From QHXQ01 sp036389375 (lineage in GTDB: Bacteria; Acidobacteriota; Blastocatellia; Pyrinomonadales; Pyrinomonadaceae), in contig DASVQA010000162.1 in NCBI GenBank assembly GCA_036389375.1, positions 1-23,435 of the forward strand: a DNA stretch of 23,435 nucleotides, written 5' to 3'. Of this stretch, positions 23,228-23,435 are shown in pieces (position 1 is the first letter of the stretch; every line of letters begins with the position of its first letter). The notes beneath the pieces are model-generated. The model had not been told where the DNA came from, ran no database searches, and was given only the letters and a program-made list of their open reading frames with translations. Both the position numbers and the translations under genes were made by a program.

Positions 23228-23435
23228 TTAGAGCGCCTGCCAATCAGCGTACATGTCGCTGGCCGTGTCCGGGTTCGTGGCCGTGCCCATGTTGAAAGTC
23301 AGTCGCGTGATGTTGTTGCCATTGGCATCCATCCGGTAAATCTCGCTGTAGCCGCCGCCGTTCAGGTCGCTCTGGAAGACGATCTGGCTGTCGTCCGACG
23401 ACCAGGACGGGTTGTACTCCCAACTCGTAAAGAGC
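23228..23435 (-). CDS. TolB/PD40-like beta-propeller protein (3' end only)
   Basis: Partial gene that runs in from the right edge and ends with TAA at 23230-23228. The visible 68 residues include NPSWSSDDSQIVFQSD, then SEIYRMDANGNNITRLT and a final ADWQAL. The pattern of P-x-W-S-x-D-x-x-x-I-x-F followed by I-Y-x-M-x-x-x-G-x-x-x-x-x-LT is the PD40/TolB-like WD40 repeat. Such propellers are commonly exported and bind partner proteins. The gene ends 20 bp before the protease start, and the gap holds the protease's ribosome site, so the two are co-transcribed. The repeat family is clear; the total size and any N-terminal domain lie outside the window. Confidence 0.75.
   Translation of the reverse strand, partial: LFTSWEYNPSWSSDDSQIVFQSDLNGGGYSEIYRMDANGNNITRLTFNMGTATNPDTASDMYADWQAL

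Noticed and set aside
1..23435. tRNA, rRNA, CRISPR arrays, insertion sequences or integrase genes
   Set aside because: None seen: no regularly spaced direct repeats, transposase motifs or tRNA-like cloverleaf segments were found by reading.

Overview
The window is GC-rich bacterial DNA, densely coded, with Shine-Dalgarno sites of the AAGGAG type and GTG starts beside ATG. Most products in the right two thirds are exported (Sec or Tat signals). The protein families (exported multicopper oxidases with SCO proteins, a TolB-like propeller, an S8 protease with lectin-like repeats, a penicillin-acylase-type hydrolase) would fit an environmental heterotroph such as Acidobacteriota (Blastocatellia-like). 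That placement is inference from family content only; no marker gene is present.

Region 1 (1-7482) is a mixed block. A nucleotidyltransferase of the AadA type (132-947, minus) diverges from an APH-type kinase (986-1975). A small helix-turn-helix/zinc-ribbon protein (2263-2685) ends at a hairpin. A three-gene run follows: ABC ATPase, ABC-2 permease (overlapping ends) and an exported Ntn-hydrolase of the penicillin acylase family.

Region 2 (7483-8092) is a non-coding, AT-richer leader of about 600 bp. It holds a sigma-70-like promoter, a palindrome overlapping its -10 box, and a second hairpin near the next gene.

Region 3 (8093-20139) is two convergent cassettes of the same three protein classes. 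On the plus strand these are a Tat-exported three-domain multicopper oxidase, an SCO-type copper protein and a seven-bladed beta-propeller. On the minus strand these are an 1803-residue multicopper oxidase, a larger propeller protein and a second SCO protein with a heavy-metal-binding domain. The cassettes face each other across a 17-bp perfect hairpin at 11662-11701. The giant oxidase is three copies of a two-cupredoxin unit. It carries one complete set of copper ligands, in the order C-terminal-type motifs first and N-terminal-type motifs second.

Region 4 (20259-23435, minus) holds a subtilisin-family protease with three jelly-roll-like repeats and, upstream, the 3' end of a TolB/PD40-like propeller gene. 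Both are on the strand of the giant oxidase and lie upstream of it.

Taken together, regions 3 and 4 suggest an extracytoplasmic copper-enzyme module: oxidases, SCO proteins that could load copper or handle thiols, and propeller partners. The substrate (manganese, iron, copper(I) or phenolics) cannot be read from the sequence.
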